A stretch of 64,000 bases of DNA from positions 38,385 to 102,384 of the forward strand of contig NZ_JAQBOF010000024.1 in assembly GCF_028288185.1 (NCBI RefSeq). Reading direction: 5' to 3'. The notes below the pieces were generated by a model. That model saw only the letters and a list, made by a program, of their open reading frames with translations. It searched no databases and was not told the origin of the DNA. Positions 42,020 through 51,893 of this stretch are shown one piece after another (positions within the stretch are counted from its first letter, which is position 1; each line of letters starts with the position of its first letter). This DNA is from Mucilaginibacter sp. Lineage in GTDB: Bacteria > Bacteroidota > Bacteroidia > Sphingobacteriales > Sphingobacteriaceae. Made by a program: the position numbers and the translations under genes.

Positions 42020-45000
42020 TTATTTGGCATTAAGTTGGTCAAAATACGATTTTATTTTTTGCTTGTAATACAAATTAAGGGCCGGGGGCACCGTTTTAAT
42101 TTGTTCAATTTGTTTTTCTTTTATTTGCTGGTAGTCTTGTAGTGCTTTAATGTAGCCAGGCGGCACATCTTTTCCCACATGGCTTTCTCGTTGCTTATCT
42201 TGTTCTCTTTCCTGCTCTGCTTTTTCGGCCTCTAATAAACGTACGTGTATTTCCTTCTGTCTCTTCAGCGCATCATCTGTTATCTTCCTGTTTACGATAT
42301 CCTTCTCAGTTTGTTCCATTTGTTGGGATATTTTATCAGCATCCTTAACACCCGCGCCACCATCTTTACTTTGCTCGTTGTTTAAGTCCTGTAAAGCCTG
42401 TCTTATCATTTGCTGCTCGCGTGCCATTTTAGCTAACTGCTCGCTCATCTGCCCGCGCTGATCATTTCCTTGTCCGTTTTGGCCCTTACCTTGCCCTTGT
42501 TGTCCCTGCTGACCCGGTTGGGGCTTGTTGCCTTCTTTTTGCATTTGGTCGCGCATTTTTTGCATGTTTTGGCTTAGCTTCTCCTCCATCTGCCTCAATT
42601 GCGACACCGACATCTGCTTACCTTTACCCTTGCCGCTTTTAGAGCTCATTTTATTTTGCAATTGCGACAACGCATCGGCCAGCATCAAAGCCAGGTTGTT
42701 CATTGATGTCATGGCATATTGCTGGCTGCGATTTGCTTCGGCGGTTCTGCGTTCGCCCAGGCTTTCTAACGAATTATCTATCTGTGTATTAATAGTGCTT
42801 ATTTCTCGGTTTACGGTTGATTGTATCTGCGGGATGCGTTTACTCAGCGAAAATAAACTATCCTCGGCAGTTTTTAAATTATCCTTTATGTTTTTTTGCG
42901 ATTGTGCTAAAGTAACATAATTTGGATCGGACGGGCTTATGCTTCTTAACGATTCCATCACCTTTTCCTGGCTAAATGAGCTATTAACCAAACTTTTCAA
43001 TAACTCGCGCAATTGTCTTGCATCCACCTCAATTTGTTTGGCTTCTTCTTCTTGCTGGTCCTGCTCCATTTGTTGAGCCATTTGCTGCATTTGTTGTGCC
43101 GACTCCTGTTGAGATTGCGATGCTTTTTGCTTGTTGTTCTTCGCTAAATGGTCAGAGCTTTCCTGCATTTTATTCTGAATGCTGTTTTCTTCTTTCTGCG
43201 GATTTTTAAAATCCTGTTTGTTTTCAGCATTGTCCAACTCTTTTAAAGATTTTTTAATATCCTCAAACTCCTTGTTTAAATTTTGCTGTTGTTGTTGCAG
43301 CCGGTCAGCTTGGTCTTTATCGGTTTTGTTATCATCGCCGGCTTTTTGTTGTTTGTCATCAGCTTTTTTATCGTCACCGGCTTTCTGTTGTTTATCGTCA
43401 GCCTGTTTTTGCTGATCGTTGGCTTGCTTGTTATTAGCGCCTGGTTTTTGCTGATTATCGGCCTGCTTGGTTTCCTCGGCTAGTTTCTGCTGTTTGTCGG
43501 CCAGTTTTTTTAACTGGTTAATATTTTGATTTAGCTTTTGATCAAACTCCAGTTTTTTATACAGCGCCAGCATACGGTCGAGCTCTTTCTTTAATGATTT
43601 ATTGTCCATCTGCATTTTAGACAATTCATTACGCGTACCATCCTTTTGCTCTTGCTGCATTAATTGTTGTAAACGTTGCAACAATTCTTTTGTTTTTGGG
43701 TCGAGCACATTATTAAGCAGATTCTCAATTTGCTTTTGCTCTTCCAATAGATCTTTGCTTTGCTGATCGTTTTCGCGGCGGTTATATAAGTTCTTTTTGT
43801 TTTCGTCCTGTATTTGTTTTACCAGGTCGTCCAGCTCTTTCCTTTTTTGCAACAGATCCTCTACCTGTTTCTTTTCATCGAACGATAGTGTGTTTTTATT
43901 CAATAAAAGCTGATCCAGTTTTTTCGAGTCACGCTCTATCTGGTCGGCCAGCTTAATAGCCGATTGCATTTTTTGCTTTACACCTGTCGTGCCTGCGTTT
44001 AATTCATCACGAAGCTGATTTTCATCGGACATGTGCAGGGTGCGCTCGGTACTCCGTGCTTTCTTAGGGCCGTTAACATTATCATTATCAGCCACCTCGA
44101 AAAAGTACGTTACCTGGTCGCCGGGCTTTATGCCCAGCTCTTTCAGGTTCCAGAAATAAAAGAAATCAGCCAATGATTGGTTCAGATCGGCTTTAACCGA
44201 TTTAATAATATCGTTACCCTTATCGCCCGGAGCACCTGTTTTATAATGGAACGTTAATGACGAAAAGCCATGATCGTCCTGGATCTTACCATTAAAATAA
44301 AATGCCTGGCGACTAACAGAATCCGGCTTTTCATCTACGTTAATAGATGGCGGTTCATCAGCAATGGTATTGATGCGGTACGATGCCGAATCACTTTGCT
44401 TTACAAAAGCGTTCTGCGGGTTTAATTTATAGATGGATGGTTTGTTAACCCGCTCGGTATGCTCAAACAGATCGGCACTAACCGGGCTTAATCCATGCAA
44501 TTGCTCATTCATTTCGAACGAAAGCGCCGTAGTATTTTGGGTATGGAACAGCCATTTAACCGTTGTGCCGGCAGGTATGGTCAAATCGCCGGCATTGGCC
44601 AGGCTCTCATTTTTTTTATGCAAATAAGCTGGATATTGCAACTCGACATCAAAATGTAATAAGGACGGGCGCAGGTTAACCTTTATTTCATAGGGCTTAG
44701 ACGTAAAGCCATTACCCACCAACCTGAATGTGGTGTTTTGCTGCAGGTTTGTAAACAGATAGTGAAATTTGCTTATATTTTCTTTATCCAGCTTAAAGGT
44801 ATTGCTGGCGGTTTCCACATAAACATCGGCAGGGAGTTGGTTGCCCTGCAGTTTTAGGTCGAGTTTTAGATCCTCGCCCTGCACGGCGTTTAAATTTTCA
44901 TTTAGGACCACAAATTGAAACGGTGCTACAGGCGCAAAGTACTCGTTATGGCGTATTATCTTTTTAGTGCTTTCGGTTAAAATAGATGGTGCCGCTAAAC

Positions 45001-45520
45001 CAATAATTATTATAATCGCCACGGGCGTTAATATCCATTTCAAGTACCGGGTATTATCTTTTATGTTTACTGCTGATGGAAAACGAACCGGCTTTAAATT
45101 TTCAATTTTTTGATCGATGCTGGCTTCAATTAAAGCCCGGTGGCGCACATCCTCGCCGGCCAGTTTTTTAAGCTGAAGGGTGTTAAGCAATTTATCATTA
45201 ACATCACTAAAGTGTTTGCCTATAATTTCGGCAGCTTCATCGTGGGTTATGGTATGCCCTAATTTAAGATAAGCCATTAGTGATGGGATAACCAGCCAGC
45301 CTATCAATCCCACGTTAAGCAGGATGAACCCATAAAAAAGTACGCCCCGAAAAAGCGAATTAAAATTGCCGAAATACTCGCTCAGCGTAATAACTACATA
45401 CGCCGAAAACAAACCCGCGCCCAAAAATATCAGCCCGCGCAGCAGGTTGTTCAGGTAATACTTTTTAATAAAAGTATTGATCTTGGTAATCAGTATGTCG
45501 TAGTTTTCAGTCGAATGCAT
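42020..45520 (-). CDS. DUF4175 family membrane protein, coiled-coil rich
   Basis: This 1166-residue protein has two N-terminal transmembrane helices (about 27-80) and another near 155-175, then a beta-rich periplasmic part (about 180-500) with TYFFEV-type Ig-like strands. The C-terminal half (about 520-1160) is a long coiled coil rich in Gln and Lys with short repeats (QQKAGDDKKADDK, QQKAGDDNKTDKD). DUF4175 proteins are conserved in Bacteroidetes and of unknown function, possibly linking membrane and cell wall. It is followed directly by the anti-sigma kinase. Confidence 0.88.
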   Translation of the reverse strand: MHSTENYDILITKINTFIKKYYLNNLLRGLIFLGAGLFSAYVVITLSEYFGNFNSLFRGVLFYGFILLNVGLIGWLVIPSLMAYLKLGHTITHDEAAEIIGKHFSDVNDKLLNTLQLKKLAGEDVRHRALIEASIDQKIENLKPVRFPSAVNIKDNTRYLKWILTPVAIIIIIGLAAPSILTESTKKIIRHNEYFAPVAPFQFVVLNENLNAVQGEDLKLDLKLQGNQLPADVYVETASNTFKLDKENISKFHYLFTNLQQNTTFRLVGNGFTSKPYEIKVNLRPSLLHFDVELQYPAYLHKKNESLANAGDLTIPAGTTVKWLFHTQNTTALSFEMNEQLHGLSPVSADLFEHTERVNKPSIYKLNPQNAFVKQSDSASYRINTIADEPPSINVDEKPDSVSRQAFYFNGKIQDDHGFSSLTFHYKTGAPGDKGNDIIKSVKADLNQSLADFFYFWNLKELGIKPGDQVTYFFEVADNDNVNGPKKARSTERTLHMSDENQLRDELNAGTTGVKQKMQSAIKLADQIERDSKKLDQLLLNKNTLSFDEKKQVEDLLQKRKELDDLVKQIQDENKKNLYNRRENDQQSKDLLEEQKQIENLLNNVLDPKTKELLQRLQQLMQQEQKDGTRNELSKMQMDNKSLKKELDRMLALYKKLEFDQKLNQNINQLKKLADKQQKLAEETKQADNQQKPGANNKQANDQQKQADDKQQKAGDDKKADDKQQKAGDDNKTDKDQADRLQQQQQNLNKEFEDIKKSLKELDNAENKQDFKNPQKEENSIQNKMQESSDHLAKNNKQKASQSQQESAQQMQQMAQQMEQDQQEEEAKQIEVDARQLRELLKSLVNSSFSQEKVMESLRSISPSDPNYVTLAQSQKNIKDNLKTAEDSLFSLSKRIPQIQSTVNREISTINTQIDNSLESLGERRTAEANRSQQYAMTSMNNLALMLADALSQLQNKMSSKSGKGKGKQMSVSQLRQMEEKLSQNMQKMRDQMQKEGNKPQPGQQGQQGQGKGQNGQGNDQRGQMSEQLAKMAREQQMIRQALQDLNNEQSKDGGAGVKDADKISQQMEQTEKDIVNRKITDDALKRQKEIHVRLLEAEKAEQEREQDKQRESHVGKDVPPGYIKALQDYQQIKEKQIEQIKTVPPALNLYYKQKIKSYFDQLNAK

Positions 45521-45683
45521 ATTTCGTTACTAAAATACTGGTATTAAATCTTTAAACTGCAAAAAGCACAGTAAATTATATATTATTAAAATTTAAACCG
45601 GGAAACTAAGATAAGTAAAAATAAAGAGCTAATAAATAGCAAATTAGGGTAAGATGTTTACATTTATTGTATAACCAATTACC

Positions 45684-47707
45684 ATGAACCGCTTCCTTAC
45701 CTATTTGTTTGCTTTTATAGTATGCTGTACTTCAGCATTTTCACAACAATTAGCTCTAACTAAAGTAAAAAGGATACCACCCGATGGTGTTGAACTAGGC
45801 GACAATGACCGCGAGGAGTTAGGCACCTACTTGCGCGAACTAGGTAAAAATATAGAAACACTAAAACAAAAGAAGGACCCATCTATAACCGCATTGCTGC
45901 CCGATGTAATGATCTATTATAAAGCGGTAGATTATGCCTTAAAATACAATGAGTTTTTCTCAGCACGAGATATAGTATCCGGCAAAAAATTATTACAGGA
46001 AGGCTTAGCAAGGGCAAAGGAGCTGAGCGACAAAAAAGCACCCTGGACGACCCAGAAAGGCGAAGTTGTGCGTGGCTACATCTCTAAAATAGATGGATCT
46101 GTACAACCTTATGGGGTTATGGTGCCTGATAATTATTCGGCAAGCGGACCGGCGTTTGATCTATCATTGTGGTTTCATGGACGTGGTGAAACATTGGGCG
46201 AAGTAAGCTTTATTGCCGGGGGCAAAGGTTTTACAGGATCAATGCCTGCCATGAAAAATACCATCATGCTTTATCCCTATGGCCGATATTGCAACGCTTT
46301 TAAAATGGCTGGCGAGGTTGATGTGCTGGAGGCTATGGCCGATGTAAAAAAGAAATATAAGATAAATGATAACGGGTTGTTTGATCGCGGTTTCTCTATG
46401 GGCGGCGCGGCGGCCTGGCATTTCGCGGTACATTACCCGGATATGTGGCTGGCGGCAAACCCCGGTGCCGGTTTCTCTGAAACGGTTGATTTTATGGACA
46501 AATTTGGTCACGAAAAATTGCACCCTACCTGGTACGAGCAAAAGCTTTGGCATTTATATGATTGTACCGACTACGCCAGCAACCTAGCTAACCTACCGCT
46601 ACACGCCTATAACGGCGACAAAGATCCACAACAACAAGCTGCCGATGTAATGGAAGTAGCCATGAGGAACGAGGTTTAAAACTGAACCGAATTTGGGGGC
46701 TTAACATGGGCCACGGATATACCAAGCAGGCTGCTAAAACGGTTGATAGCTTGTTGGCGATTGACCAGGCAAAAGGTAAAAACCCACCGCCGGCTGAAAT
46801 TAATTTTACCACCTATACTTTGAAATATAACAGCATGTATTGGTTGCAGGTTGACGGGTTATACAAGCAATGGGAAAAAACAAGCTTAAAAGGAAAAATT
46901 TTTGAAAACACTCTGGTGCTGGAAGCGCATAACGTTATATCATTTAGCATAAGGTTAAATCAATTGCCGGAAAAATTTAAAGCAGGAGATAATTTAAATA
47001 TCTCTATTAATAAGGAGGTACACCAAGCCAAAATACATTCATTGAATGATACTTTGCGCTTTCATTTAGCCTATACAAGTGAACTCAAAAATGGAAAAGG
47101 GTCGTGGGCGGAAGGGCCTGAAAAGCCCTTTTGGGTTAATAAAAAGCACAACTTACAGGGTCCAATTGATGATGCATTTACTTCGGCTTTTATCGTAGTA
47201 AAGCCATCCGGCGTTAGTAAAAATACTATGTTTGATCAATGGAGCAAAGCCGAAATGAACCGCTTTATAGAACAATGGCGCATGCAGTTTCGCGGCGACC
47301 CGGTTGTTAAATTGGATAATGAAATTACAGATGCTGATATGTCGGCAAACTTAATAGCCTTTGGCGATGCTCAAAGCAATAAGCTGATAGCTAAAATAAA
47401 AGATAAATTACCCATAAAATGGTCGGCAGATAATATTAGCGTTAGAAACGTAGCTTATCCAGCTAAAGATCACGCACTAATCATGATCTACCCTAATCCA
47501 CTAAACCAAAAACATTACATCGTATTAAACAGCGGGTTTACTTTTAGGGAGGATGCGTACCAGAACAATTCCAAACAAATACCCATGCTGCCGGATTGGG
47601 CCGTGGTTGATTTGAAAACCCCACCGGATTTTGTACACCCGGGGAAGATTGAGAACGCGGGGTTTTTTAGTGACCAGTGGCGGCTGAATTATTTGGATAA
47701 TGAGTAA
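45684..47707 (+). pseudogene. Secreted alpha/beta-hydrolase broken by a one-base deletion
   Basis: Two frames encode consecutive parts of one protein. The first (45684-46679) has a signal peptide, LWFHGRGE and the nucleophile elbow DRGFSMGGAAAW. It ends ADVMEVAMRNEV-stop. The second frame continues with GLKLNRIWGLNMGHGYT from 46673 and runs to 47707. One extra G at about 46673 (GAGG to GAGGG) restores a single frame of about 674 residues. The product looks like a prolyl-oligopeptidase/PHB-depolymerase-type esterase. No slippery heptamer fits a programmed shift. A sequencing error is possible. Confidence 0.85.
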
Positions 47708-47714
47708 GTTTAAA

Positions 47715-47901
47715 GAGGCGTAGCCTCGGCCAATATTATAGCAACGGGTTTTAACCCGTTGAACATTTACAGAAAACAAAACGGAGTGCCGTAGGCACGG
47801 TGCATATTATATGAATCGTGCCTATGGCACTTAATCAAAAGATCTATTTAATTCACCGGGTTTTAACCCGGTGAATTAAATATTTGTCGAGCCGATGGCT
47901 C
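47715..47901. repeat. Island of six short hairpins
   Basis: Between the broken hydrolase and the DUF1801 gene lie GAGGC-GTA-GCCTC (47715-47727), CAACGGG-TTTTAA-CCCGTTG (47742-47761), GTGCC-GTA-GGCAC (47786-47798), GTGCC-TAT-GGCAC (47818-47830), a 16-bp stem around TTTTAA (47845-47882) and GAGCC-GAT-GGCTC (47889-47901). The third and fourth also pair with each other (14 of 15 bases). The repeated plan, 5-bp stems with three-base loops, is like REP/BIME DNA. It may also end transcription. Confidence 0.75.
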
Positions 47902-47924
47902 TTAAACTGTTACATTTAGTTATT

Positions 47925-48416
47925 ATGGCAAAAGCAGATAATACCGAACTCTTACTATTCCTGCGCCCTTTCTCTCCCCAAATGCAGGACCTGGCCCTAT
48001 GGCTGCGCGACTTTATCTGGGATCAGTACCCGGATTGTAATGAGCTGATCTATGACAATTATAACGCGCTGGCATTTGGCTGGTCGTTATCTCATAAACT
48101 GGGTGATACCTTTTGCTCTGTCGCGGTTTATGGCGATGAGTCGGCACATTTTGGATTTTACTGGGGCGCAAAAATTGATGATCCACAGAAAATATTATTG
48201 GGCAATGGCAGCCAGTACCGCTACATCAAGATTAAAGAAAAGTCGGACCTGCCGCAAGACTATATTAAACTATTGATGGCTAATGCCCACGCTTATGTTT
48301 TAGACAAGGCAAAGGATATAGACAAGGCACCAAAGGGCACAACGGTTACCAAATCTATTTCGCCTGTTAAGAAAAGGCCGGGGATGGTTGTTGCGAAGAA
48401 GAACCCTAAGATTTGA
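47925..48416 (+). CDS. DUF1801 domain protein
   Basis: The start is taken at the ATG at 47925 (MAKADNTELL); an upstream ATG lies in the hairpin island. The product of about 163 residues has a DUF1801 fold (about 10-130; LRPFSPQMQDLALWLRDFI, YGDESAHFGFYWGAK) and a basic tail rich in Lys and Pro. DUF1801 proteins are widespread with no firm function. The tail could bind nucleic acid; this is a guess. Confidence 0.78.
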   Translation: MAKADNTELLLFLRPFSPQMQDLALWLRDFIWDQYPDCNELIYDNYNALAFGWSLSHKLGDTFCSVAVYGDESAHFGFYWGAKIDDPQKILLGNGSQYRYIKIKEKSDLPQDYIKLLMANAHAYVLDKAKDIDKAPKGTTVTKSISPVKKRPGMVVAKKNPKI

Positions 48417-48441
48417 CAACTTTTTAAAAGTTGTCAAATCT
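48409..48441. terminator. Perfect 16-bp stem hairpin after the DUF1801 gene
   Basis: AGATTTGACAACTTTT, one T, AAAAGTTGTCAAATCT: the same 16+1+16 layout as the hairpin at 28396-28428, with the same outer AGA/TCT and inner TTTTTAAAA. It overlaps the stop codon of the DUF1801 gene. Confidence 0.65.
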
Positions 48442-48479
48442 ATTTACTTCCACATGATAAAGCATTTTCAATTCTACCC

Positions 48480-48514
48480 TATCTTTGTAAGACAAACTTA
48501 TTAGTTTTACTTAC
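48480..48514 (+). promoter_or_regulatory. Promoter element and MarR-type operator
   Basis: TATCTTTG (48480-48487) fits the Bacteroidetes -7 consensus TAnnTTTG. It is followed by a dyad with arms GTAAG-AC-AAACT and AGTTT-TA-CTTAC (48487-48514), 10 of 12 arm positions pairing. The dyad ends 4 bp before the MarR gene, so the regulator could repress its own operon by covering the start site. Confidence 0.5.
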
Positions 48515-48518
48515 TATA

Positions 48519-48950
48519 ATGGATAAGAACCTTGAATTTGTATCAGACCTACGCACCGTTGTTGGCCGGTTGATCAAAAAATTACGCAAAGAATCGGTAA
48601 CCGGACAGCAACTGTCACTGACTGAACGCTCTACACTTTCTTTGCTTTATCAACACAAAGCAATGTTACCCAGCAAACTGGCGGCAATGGAAAAGATCAC
48701 CAATCAATCCATGTCTACCATCTTGAATCACCTGCTCCAATTGGGTTGTATTACCCGAACGGCATCCAAAACAGATAAGCGCAAAGTAAACATTAGCCTG
48801 ACTGTCGAGGGCGAACGCCTACTATTGCAAATGCGTAATGAGCGCGACCAATGGCTGTCCAAAGCCATAACTCAAACCTGCAGCGAGCACGAGCAGGAGT
48901 TATTAAAACAAGTATTAATACCGTTAACCAAAATTGTTGATTTTGAGTAA
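48519..48950 (+). CDS. MarR-family regulator
   Basis: This 143-residue winged-helix protein has the MarR layout: dimerisation helices at both ends and a DNA-binding core (about 45-105; LPSKLAAMEKITNQSMSTILNHLLQLGC, in part, and the wing KTDKRKVNISLT). The DKR in the wing is typical. It is followed after 35 bp by an MFS exporter gene, which it probably controls in response to small aromatic or toxic compounds. Confidence 0.9.
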   Translation: MDKNLEFVSDLRTVVGRLIKKLRKESVTGQQLSLTERSTLSLLYQHKAMLPSKLAAMEKITNQSMSTILNHLLQLGCITRTASKTDKRKVNISLTVEGERLLLQMRNERDQWLSKAITQTCSEHEQELLKQVLIPLTKIVDFE

Positions 48951-48985
48951 CGCCTTTTTAGGGAGAGGGACAAGAGGAGACATTA

Positions 48986-50245
48986 ATGAACATCAATACT
49001 TTCAGAGCATTTAAAAGCCGTAACTACCGGCTATACTTTATAGGGCAATCCGTATCGTTAATCGGTACGTGGATGCAAAAAACTGCGGTAAGCTGGGTTA
49101 TTTATACGCTTACACACTCTACATTTATGTTGGGGGTAACATTATTCGCCAGCCAGTTCCCATCATTTTTATTTTCGCTGATAGGCGGCGTAGTGTCTGA
49201 TCGGTATAACCGTTACCGTGTATTGCTGACTACGCAAGTAGCCTCCATGCTACAAGCGGGGTTGCTGGCGATTTTAATATTATTAAAACAGTATGAAGTT
49301 TGGGAGATATTGTCGTTAAGCGTAATGCTGGGTATTATTAACGCATTTGATGTCCCGGCAAGGCAATCGTTGGTTTATGAAATGATCGAAGATAAAAACG
49401 ATTTGCCAAACGCGCTGGCGTTAAATTCGTCAATGGTTAATTTGTCCCGACTGATTGGTCCGGCAATAGCGGGGTTGATATTAGAAGCCTGGGGCGATGG
49501 TGCCTGTTTTGTTGGCAACACCATAAGTTTTATAGCTGTTATAGGGTCGTTGTTAATGATGCGTTTGCCGAAATATATAAATAAGCCTCATCCCAAAAAT
49601 GTATTTGGCGAATTGCGCGAAGGGTTATCCTACATTAAACGGACACCATCTATCTTATTTGTATTGGTTATGCTGGCGTTGATTAGCCTTTTGGTACTGC
49701 CGTTTAGTACCTTAATACCCTATTATGCCCGCGATGTTTTTAAAGGCACTGCTACCACCTTTGGCATTATAGATAGTTTTATTGGCCTGGGTGCATTTTC
49801 CGGCGCTATATTCCTGGCATCGCAAAAACCGGGGGCCAATTTAAAGAAGATCTTATTCATCAGCACCCTTGTGTTTGGCGCGGGGTTGGTATTGTTCTCG
49901 CACCAGCAAAGCTACCCATTGGCGCTATTGTTTGTTACTATAGCCGGTTTCGGTATGATGTCGCAGATCACGGTAAGCAACACTTTGATACAAACTACCG
50001 TTGCCCAAAACATGCGCGGCCGGGTAATTAGTTTTTATGCTATGGCGTTCTTCGGGATGCAGCCATTGGGTGGTTTGCTGGTTGGTGCCATATCTAAATG
50101 GGTTGGCACAACAGACACGCTAATGGGCGAGGGCATCGCCGCATTATTGATAGGCCTGCTGCACTGGCGTTACCTGCGCCGCGAAAAACTAAAGGCGTTG
50201 CGTAAGAAGCAAATGGTTGAGCCGGTGGTTGTTGCAGCGGTTTAA
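48986..50245 (+). CDS. MFS exporter (EntS/DHA3-like)
   Basis: The 419-residue protein has 12 predicted helices and the N-terminal FRAFKSRNYRLYFIGQSVSLIGTWM (in part) typical of the enterobactin-exporter/macrolide-efflux-like DHA3 subfamily, with SDRYNRYRVLL as loop 2-3. It likely exports a drug or siderophore. It is co-transcribed with MarR. The substrate cannot be told from the sequence. Confidence 0.88.
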   Translation: MNINTFRAFKSRNYRLYFIGQSVSLIGTWMQKTAVSWVIYTLTHSTFMLGVTLFASQFPSFLFSLIGGVVSDRYNRYRVLLTTQVASMLQAGLLAILILLKQYEVWEILSLSVMLGIINAFDVPARQSLVYEMIEDKNDLPNALALNSSMVNLSRLIGPAIAGLILEAWGDGACFVGNTISFIAVIGSLLMMRLPKYINKPHPKNVFGELREGLSYIKRTPSILFVLVMLALISLLVLPFSTLIPYYARDVFKGTATTFGIIDSFIGLGAFSGAIFLASQKPGANLKKILFISTLVFGAGLVLFSHQQSYPLALLFVTIAGFGMMSQITVSNTLIQTTVAQNMRGRVISFYAMAFFGMQPLGGLLVGAISKWVGTTDTLMGEGIAALLIGLLHWRYLRREKLKALRKKQMVEPVVVAAV

Positions 50246-50725
50246 CCGGTGGAAGGGCATGGTACAAGAGATAAGGATCACAATAAAAAACTTAGGTATA
50301 AACAAACAGACCGCCTTTTTATGGGCGGCCTGCTTCATTATATAGTATTTAAAAAGGGGCAAATTTAGTTTATCACGATTCCCGGAGGGTTTAAAAAGGG
50401 CCGAAAAACTCTCGCAGTACTTCGACCCTACATCTACCTATGAAAAACAACCCTTTTGGGAGGGTTATCACCATATAGACAAAAGAAATGCCAACTGTAA
50501 TACGGGGGTTACACACGGCTAAAAAGCAGTGTTTTAATAGAATTGGGGAATCGCTGATAAAGAAATAATTCCCCCAATCAGGGCATGTTTTGCACAAATT
50601 GTCCCATTGATGTTGTTTTTATAAGTAATGGCAGATCTTTATTTAACGTGTTTACAAACAACATAAAATTATCACCCAATAAATAAAAACCTGAAACTAT
50701 ACACGATAAGTGTTGTTTAAAAAAC
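50246..50725. other. 480-bp gap with hairpins, no gene
   Basis: A likely terminator CAGACCGCC/GGCGGCCTG (50307-50332, one mismatch) follows the exporter gene, without a good T run. A second inverted repeat, TTGGGGAAT/ATTCCCCCAA, lies near 50550-50578. Short open frames on the minus strand here have no recognisable content. Nothing else is seen. Confidence 0.45.
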
Positions 50726-51037
50726 ATGGAGTACAATGTATATCTATTAGCAACCGATCCAAATGACCCATGCAGAGACATCATTCATTCAAGAGATACC
50801 GGCTTGAAAATAAGGGTGTATTGTCTTAATGAGGATAGGTTTGAGCCTAACGCAAACGAAATACAGCTGTTTGGTTACGCCAATAATAAACTATATGCTT
50901 TTGAAACTATTGACATCTCTGCCGAGGATGCCCTGGATGTGGTAGGTGCCATACAATGGTATGCAGAGTATATTGAATTCCCCGAGATGGAAATATTGCC
51001 CGAGGACCCACGCCCCGGGCATAGTGTGGCTATGTAA
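50726..51037 (+). CDS. Hypothetical acidic protein
   Basis: This 103-residue protein matches no family I can name. It is acidic (many Asp and Glu), has no signal peptide or membrane helix, and ends EMEILPEDPRPGHSVAM. The tail of the convergent TIM-barrel gene lies 2 bp away. Codon use is like the neighbours, which supports a real gene. Its function is unknown. Confidence 0.55.
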   Translation: MEYNVYLLATDPNDPCRDIIHSRDTGLKIRVYCLNEDRFEPNANEIQLFGYANNKLYAFETIDISAEDALDVVGAIQWYAEYIEFPEMEILPEDPRPGHSVAM

Positions 51038-51039
51038 AA

Positions 51040-51876
51040 CTAAACGTCTAGCTTATTAAGATATTCCATGTTTATCTTCATACTGGCCAAAGGCGATCCT
51101 GCAGGATACTCCTCTTGCTCGATAAAGAAATATTTCATACCAGCTTCTTTACTCTGTTTAAGCAGGCCGGTAATATCAAGGGTGCCTTTACCAAACTCTA
51201 CACTATTTTTACCTTTCATGTCTTTTAAGTGCCATAGCGGGAAACGGCCCTCATAATCTTTAAAATATTTTAACGGATCCTTGCCGGCAGCAACCACCCA
51301 ACCCAAATCCATTTCCATGTATACCAATTCGGGATCAGTGTTTACCAATAATACATCATATAATACTAAACCACCATCTTCTTTAAATTCGTAATCGTGG
51401 TTGTGGTAGCCAAATTTTATACCTGCTTTTCTGCATTCTTCTCCGGCTGTGTTAAAGCGATCTGCTATACGTTGATAGTTAGATTGTGTAGCGCCTGCAT
51501 AAGGAATGGTAGAACAAACTAAATACTCCTGTCCTGATTCTGCGGCCTGATCAATAGTTTTTTGCCAGTTGGCATCAATACCACAATGGGCGCTGCGCAA
51601 GGTAAGGCCAAGGTCTCTACAGGTTTGTTTCATTTCGGTTGGTGTTAAACCATAAAACAAACCTTTAGCGCTTGCCGCCGATTCTACTTGTTTAATACCC
51701 AGGTCGGCAATTATTTTTAAGGTGCCTTTAGGGTCTGCCAGCATTTCCTGGCGGAAAGTATATAACTGTATACCTGCGTCTTTAACCCTTTTAGGGGCAT
51801 ACTTATAGGACGACAACAATACCGATCCAACGGTTAATGCGCCCATGTTTTTCAAAAAGTCTCTGCGGTTTTTCAT
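51040..51876 (-). CDS. Exported sugar-isomerase-like TIM barrel protein
   Basis: The start is taken at the ATG at 51876 because a signal follows directly: MKNRRDFLKNMGALTVGSVL, a twin-arginine-like motif; the frame upstream is part of a degraded repeat. The product of about 278 residues is a xylose-isomerase-like TIM barrel with metal residues in KFGYHNHDYEF, YMEMDLGWV, LWHLKDM and a final Glu in FFIEQEEYP. Such Tat-exported enzymes in Bacteroidetes often act on rare sugars. It is co-directional with the dehydrogenase upstream, separated by a pseudogene remnant. Confidence 0.82.
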   Translation of the reverse strand: MKNRRDFLKNMGALTVGSVLLSSYKYAPKRVKDAGIQLYTFRQEMLADPKGTLKIIADLGIKQVESAASAKGLFYGLTPTEMKQTCRDLGLTLRSAHCGIDANWQKTIDQAAESGQEYLVCSTIPYAGATQSNYQRIADRFNTAGEECRKAGIKFGYHNHDYEFKEDGGLVLYDVLLVNTDPELVYMEMDLGWVVAAGKDPLKYFKDYEGRFPLWHLKDMKGKNSVEFGKGTLDITGLLKQSKEAGMKYFFIEQEEYPAGSPLASMKINMEYLNKLDV

Positions 51877-51893
51877 GCGTGTAATGTTAAAAG

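Noticed and set aside
42525..42920. 131-residue plus-strand frame
   Set aside because: Antisense to the coiled-coil part of DUF4175; its Leu/Ser/Cys-rich content is what the reversed Gln/Lys codons give.
46660..46690. Programmed -1 frameshift in the hydrolase gene
   Set aside because: The needed shift falls at GAG-G, with no X-XXY-YYZ heptamer in the right frame and no clear following structure; a one-base deletion is simpler.
50391..50784. Two overlapping minus-strand frames after the MFS gene
   Set aside because: They lack a domain, a convincing leader and normal codon bias, and one overlaps the start of the 103-residue gene.
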